NCBI RefSeq assembly: GCF_032598905.1
Contig: NZ_CP122458.1
Location: forward strand, 5,481,001-5,545,000
Source: Streptomyces sp. 11x1
GTDB lineage: Bacteria > Actinomycetota > Actinomycetes > Streptomycetales > Streptomycetaceae
Reading direction: 5' to 3'
Length of the DNA: 64,000 nucleotides
Part shown: positions 60,899-64,000 of the stretch, piece by piece
Position numbering within the stretch: position 1 is the stretch's first letter
Layout of the letters: the number at the start of each line of letters is the position of its first letter
The notes under the pieces: model-generated
Told to the model about the DNA's origin: nothing
Databases searched by the model: none
What the model saw: only the letters and a program-made list of their open reading frames with translations
Program-made: the position numbers and the translations under genes

Positions 60899-63124
60899 AT
60901 GTCCATTTCCAGTACTGATCACGTTGTCGTGCCCGAGAACGGCGAGAACGACTCCGTCGAGACGGCGGCCCCCGAGGTCACCTTCGCGGACCTCGGTCTC
61001 CCCGAGGGCGTCGTGCGCAAGCTCGCGCAGAACGGCGTGACCACCCCCTTCCCGATCCAGGCCGCGACCATCCCGGACGCCCTGGCCGGCAAGGACATCC
61101 TCGGCCGAGGCCGCACCGGCTCCGGCAAGACCCTCTCCTTCGGTCTGCCGACCCTGGCCACGCTGGCCGGCGGCCGCACCGAGAAGCACAAGCCGCGCGC
61201 CGTGATCCTCACCCCGACCCGTGAGCTCGCGATGCAGGTCGCGGACGCGCTCCAGCCGTACGGCGACGTCCTCGGCCTGAAGATGAAGGTCGTCTGCGGC
61301 GGTACGTCGATGGGCAACCAGATCTACGCCCTGGAGCGTGGCGTCGACGTCCTCGTCGCCACCCCCGGCCGTCTCCGCGACATCATCAACCGCGGTGCCT
61401 GCTCGCTGGAGAACGTCCAGATCGCCGTCCTCGACGAGGCCGACCAGATGTCGGACCTGGGCTTCCTGCCCGAGGTCACCGAGCTGCTCGACCAGGTCCC
61501 GGCCGGCGGCCAGCGGATGCTGTTCTCCGCGACCATGGAGAACGAGATCTCCACCCTGGTCAAGCGCTACCTGGTCAACCCGGTCTCGCACGAGGTCGAC
61601 AGCGCCCAGGGCAACGTCACGACCATGTCGCACCACATCCTCATCGTGAAGCCGAAGGACAAGGCGCCGGTCACGGCCGCCATCGCCTCCCGCAAGGGCC
61701 GCACGATCATCTTCGTCCGCACCCAGCTGGGCGCCGACCGCATCGCCGAGCAGCTGCGCGACGCCGGTGTGAAGGCCGACGCGCTGCACGGCGGCATGAC
61801 GCAGGGCGCGCGGACCCGCACGCTGGCCGACTTCAAGGACGGTTACGTCAACGCGCTCGTCGCGACCGACGTCGCCGCCCGAGGCATCCACGTCGACGGC
61901 ATCGACCTCGTCCTCAACGTGGACCCGGCCGGCGACCACAAGGACTACCTGCACCGGGCCGGCCGCACGGCACGTGCCGGGCGTACGGGCACGGTCGTGT
62001 CCCTCTCCCTGCCGCACCAGCGCCGCCAGATCTTCCGGCTGATGGAGGACGCGGGCGTCGACGCCGGGCGTCACATCATCCAGGGCGGCACGACGTTCGA
62101 CCCCGAGGTGGCCGACATCACGGGCGCCCGGTCGATGACCGAGGTCCAGGCCGAGTCCGCCGGCAACGCCGCGCAGCAGGCCGAGCGTGAAGTCGCTCAC
62201 CTCACCAAGGAGTTGGAGCGGGCCACGCGCCGCGCCGGCGAACTGCGCGAGGAGGCCGACCGGCTGACCGCGCGTGCGGCCCGGGAGCGGGGCGAGGACC
62301 CGGAGGCCGCTGTCGCGGCCGCGGCCGCCGAGGCCGCGGAGACCACCGTCGCCGTCGTCGAGGCGGACGGTGCCTCGTCGGTCGAGGCCCCGGCCGCGAT
62401 CGTCGAGCAGCCCGTGCACGAGCGTCCGGCGTACGAGCGTCCCTCGTACGACCAGCCGCGCCAGCGCCGCGAGGAGCGGGGCAACGGCTACGAGCGTCGT
62501 GACAACGACCGCGGCGAGCGCGGCGACCGTGGCGGGTTCCGCCGCGACGGCGAGCGCGGTGGCTTCGACCGCCGTGACGACCGTCGGGACGGCGACCGTG
62601 GCGGGCGTTCCTTCGAGCGTCGTGACAACGACCGTGGTGGCTTCCGCCGTGACAACGACCGTGGCGGCCGTTCCTTCGAGCGCCGCGACGACCGTGGCGG
62701 TTTCCGTCGGGACAACGAGCGCGGTGGGTTCGAGCGTCGTGACGGTGAGCGCGGTGGCCGTTCCTTCGACCGTGACCGCAACGACCGTGGTGGCTTCCGT
62801 CGGGACAACGAGCGCGGTGGGTTCGAGCGCCGTGACGGTGAGCGCGGTGGCCGTTCCTTCGACCGTGACCGCAACGACCGTGGTGGCTTCCGCCGGGACA
62901 ACGAGCGTGGCGGCCGTTCCTTCGAGCGTCGTGACGAGCGCGGTGGGCACCGGGGCAGCGACCGTCCCTTCAACCGCGACCGCCAGGGCGACCGTCCGGG
63001 CTTCCGCTCCGGCGGCCACGAGCGCCCGTACGGCCGTCGTGACGACCACCGCGGCAGCGGCAGCGGCACCGGCTCCTCCTTCGGCCGTCGTGACGACAAG
63101 CCGCGCTGGAAGCGCAACGGCTGA
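60899..63124 (+). CDS. DEAD-box RNA helicase with RGG/RDN repeat tail
   Basis: 741 residues. Q-motif T-P-F-P-I-Q, Walker A G-R-T-G-S-G-K-T, P-T-R-E-L-A, D-E-A-D, S-A-T and H-R-A-G-R-T-A-R-A-G are all present; a coiled-coil Ala/Glu segment (about 420-480) follows, then about 210 residues of F-R-R-D-N-E-R-G-G and S-F-E-R-R-D repeats. DeaD/CsdA-like ribosome assembly or cold-shock helicase; the tail is suited to RNA binding or condensate formation. ATG 60899 gives the family N-terminus. Confidence 0.92.
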   Translation: MSISSTDHVVVPENGENDSVETAAPEVTFADLGLPEGVVRKLAQNGVTTPFPIQAATIPDALAGKDILGRGRTGSGKTLSFGLPTLATLAGGRTEKHKPRAVILTPTRELAMQVADALQPYGDVLGLKMKVVCGGTSMGNQIYALERGVDVLVATPGRLRDIINRGACSLENVQIAVLDEADQMSDLGFLPEVTELLDQVPAGGQRMLFSATMENEISTLVKRYLVNPVSHEVDSAQGNVTTMSHHILIVKPKDKAPVTAAIASRKGRTIIFVRTQLGADRIAEQLRDAGVKADALHGGMTQGARTRTLADFKDGYVNALVATDVAARGIHVDGIDLVLNVDPAGDHKDYLHRAGRTARAGRTGTVVSLSLPHQRRQIFRLMEDAGVDAGRHIIQGGTTFDPEVADITGARSMTEVQAESAGNAAQQAEREVAHLTKELERATRRAGELREEADRLTARAARERGEDPEAAVAAAAAEAAETTVAVVEADGASSVEAPAAIVEQPVHERPAYERPSYDQPRQRREERGNGYERRDNDRGERGDRGGFRRDGERGGFDRRDDRRDGDRGGRSFERRDNDRGGFRRDNDRGGRSFERRDDRGGFRRDNERGGFERRDGERGGRSFDRDRNDRGGFRRDNERGGFERRDGERGGRSFDRDRNDRGGFRRDNERGGRSFERRDERGGHRGSDRPFNRDRQGDRPGFRSGGHERPYGRRDDHRGSGSGTGSSFGRRDDKPRWKRNG
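62500..62950 (+). repeat. Tandem repeats encoding the RGG-like tail
   Basis: Units of roughly 30-45 bp encode G-G-F-R-R-D-N-E-R-G-G and G-G-R-S-F-E-R-R-D; one block of about 108 bp (near 62690-62790) is repeated almost exactly at about 62800-62900, indicating recent duplication. Confidence 0.8.
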
Positions 63125-63140
63125 CGCCGACTGAAACAGA

Positions 63141-63176
63141 GAAGGGCCCGTACGACTTCGGTCGTACGGGCCCTTC
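63141..63176. terminator. Terminator after the DEAD-box helicase gene
   Basis: A 16-bp perfect stem GAAGGGCCCGTACGAC with its complement around TTCG. Confidence 0.9.
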
Positions 63177-63252
63177 GGTTTCCCCTCCCCCCGCCGGTTT
63201 TCGGCCACGGTGTGGCGCATGTCACGTCCCCGGCAAGGGAATTGCTGGGGGC

Positions 63253-64000
63253 ATGACAGATGACGACATAGCCCGTGGGGCAGCCGGGGCTTCGGCTCCG
63301 GACTCTGTGTCGGTCTCGGTGTCCGACGAGGAGCGGTTGGCCCAGCTGGGCTACACGCAGGTCCTCGCCCGCCGTATGTCCGCGTTCTCCAACTACGCGG
63401 TCTCCTTCACGATCATCTCGGTCCTGTCCGGCTGTATGACCCTCTATCTCTTCGGCATGAACACCGGCGGGCCCGCGGTGATCACCTGGGGCTGGGTCGC
63501 GGTCGGTCTGATGACGCTCTTCGTGGGTCTGGCCATGGCCGAGATCTGCTCGGCCTACCCGACCTCCGCCGGCCTGTACTTCTGGGCGCACCGACTGGCG
63601 CCGAAGCGCAGCGCGGCGGCCTGGGCGTGGTTCACGGGCTGGTTCAACGTGCTCGGCCAGGTGGCCGTGACCGCCGGCATCGACTTCGGCGCGGCCTCGT
63701 TCCTGGCGGCGTACCTGAACCTGGAGTTCGGCTTCGAGGTGACCCCGGGCCGGACGATCCTCCTCTTCGCCGCGATCCTGCTGCTGCACGGCCTGCTGAA
63801 CACCTTCGGCGTCCGGATCGTCGGTCTGCTGAACAGCATCAGCGTGTGGTGGCACGTGGTGGGCGTGGTCGTCATCGTCGGCGCGCTCGTCATCGTCCCG
63901 GACAGCCATCAGTCGGCGTCCTTCGTGTTCACCGAGTTCGTCAACGAGACGGGCTGGAGCAGTGGGCTGTATGTGGTGCTGCTGGGGCTGCTGATGGCGC
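63253..64000 (+). CDS. APC-family amino-acid permease (3' partial)
   Basis: The frame is open to the window end: M-T-D-D-D-I-A-R-G then L-A-Q-L-G-Y-T-Q-V-L-A-R-R-M-S-A-F-S-N-Y-A-V-S-F-T-I-I-S-V-L-S-G, typical of the GABA/choline-type amino-acid transporter branch, with six hydrophobic segments so far. A-Y-P-T-S-A-G-L-Y-F-W is the conserved helix-3 motif. Substrate cannot be stated. Confidence 0.9.
   Translation, partial: MTDDDIARGAAGASAPDSVSVSVSDEERLAQLGYTQVLARRMSAFSNYAVSFTIISVLSGCMTLYLFGMNTGGPAVITWGWVAVGLMTLFVGLAMAEICSAYPTSAGLYFWAHRLAPKRSAAAWAWFTGWFNVLGQVAVTAGIDFGAASFLAAYLNLEFGFEVTPGRTILLFAAILLLHGLLNTFGVRIVGLLNSISVWWHVVGVVVIVGALVIVPDSHQSASFVFTEFVNETGWSSGLYVVLLGLLMA

Noticed and set aside
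62500..62950. CRISPR-like repeats
   Set aside because: Repeats are in frame inside a protein-coding tail, with no unique spacers and no cas genes.
60707..63220. Long antisense frame over the DEAD-box helicase
   Set aside because: Low-complexity Val/Thr/Ala sequence mirroring the RGG repeat DNA; no start signal.

Overview
The window is chromosomal DNA of a high-GC actinomycete, almost certainly a Streptomyces. The evidence is strong G/C third-position bias, many GTG starts, the development regulator BldC, Lsr2, DUF397/DUF5753 regulator pairs, a valine dehydrogenase of the Vdh type and a perfect Streptomyces-type parS site. Gene order (dnaX, purD, purC, lsr2, purSQL, purF, purM, DUF3073, vdh, bldC, hrpA) matches what I recall of the S. 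coelicolor core chromosome around SCO4067-SCO4097. No database was consulted.

Layout. 0-11.8 kb: miscellaneous core genes (acetyltransferase fragment, cupin, CopC/CopD protein, DUF72, TauD-like dioxygenase, HIBADH-like reductase, a K+/H+ antiporter with its TrkA-C subunit, a GlxA-type regulator and a GAPDH). 11.9-18.9 kb: a 6.9-kb integrated element bounded by a 54-bp duplication of the 3' part of tRNA-Ser(GGA). Its cargo is an AAA ATPase with a DUF234-type nuclease-like tail, a coupled pair (HTH protein plus helicase-associated protein), a large 2OG-Fe(II) oxygenase and an IS110 remnant. No integrase is visible. 19-37 kb: SRP RNA, dnaX and purine genes (purD, purC, purSQL), interleaved with an ABC transporter/two-component operon flanked by duplicated tRNA-Gly/terminator cassettes, and lsr2. 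37-43 kb: accessory genes (Uma2 nuclease, zinc-finger protein with a probable frameshift, DUF5753/DUF397 pair, and a lower-GC pair of exported-protein genes each interrupted by a single in-frame stop). 43-51.5 kb: mycothiol-dependent-type enzyme, META lipoprotein, purF, purM, DUF3073, vdh, a conserved hypothetical and bldC. 52-64 kb: tRNAs (Asp, Phe, Asp, Glu) with an embedded parS, hrpA, a metallophosphoesterase, a zincin, a Pro/Ser-rich lipoprotein, a DEAD-box helicase with RGG-like repeats and the start of an amino-acid permease.

How it works together. Seven genes of IMP synthesis (purF, D, S, Q, L, M, C) lie in four nearby transcription units. The ABC-permease-kinase-regulator set is a self-contained stress or antibiotic sensing/export unit, with stop/start overlaps at two of its three junctions. 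Lsr2 would be expected to silence the AT-richer accessory patch. The tRNA-Ser element is the best candidate for an undescribed system: its cargo looks like a nucleic-acid-directed or protein-modifying accessory module carried by an element that must be mobilised in trans, if at all.
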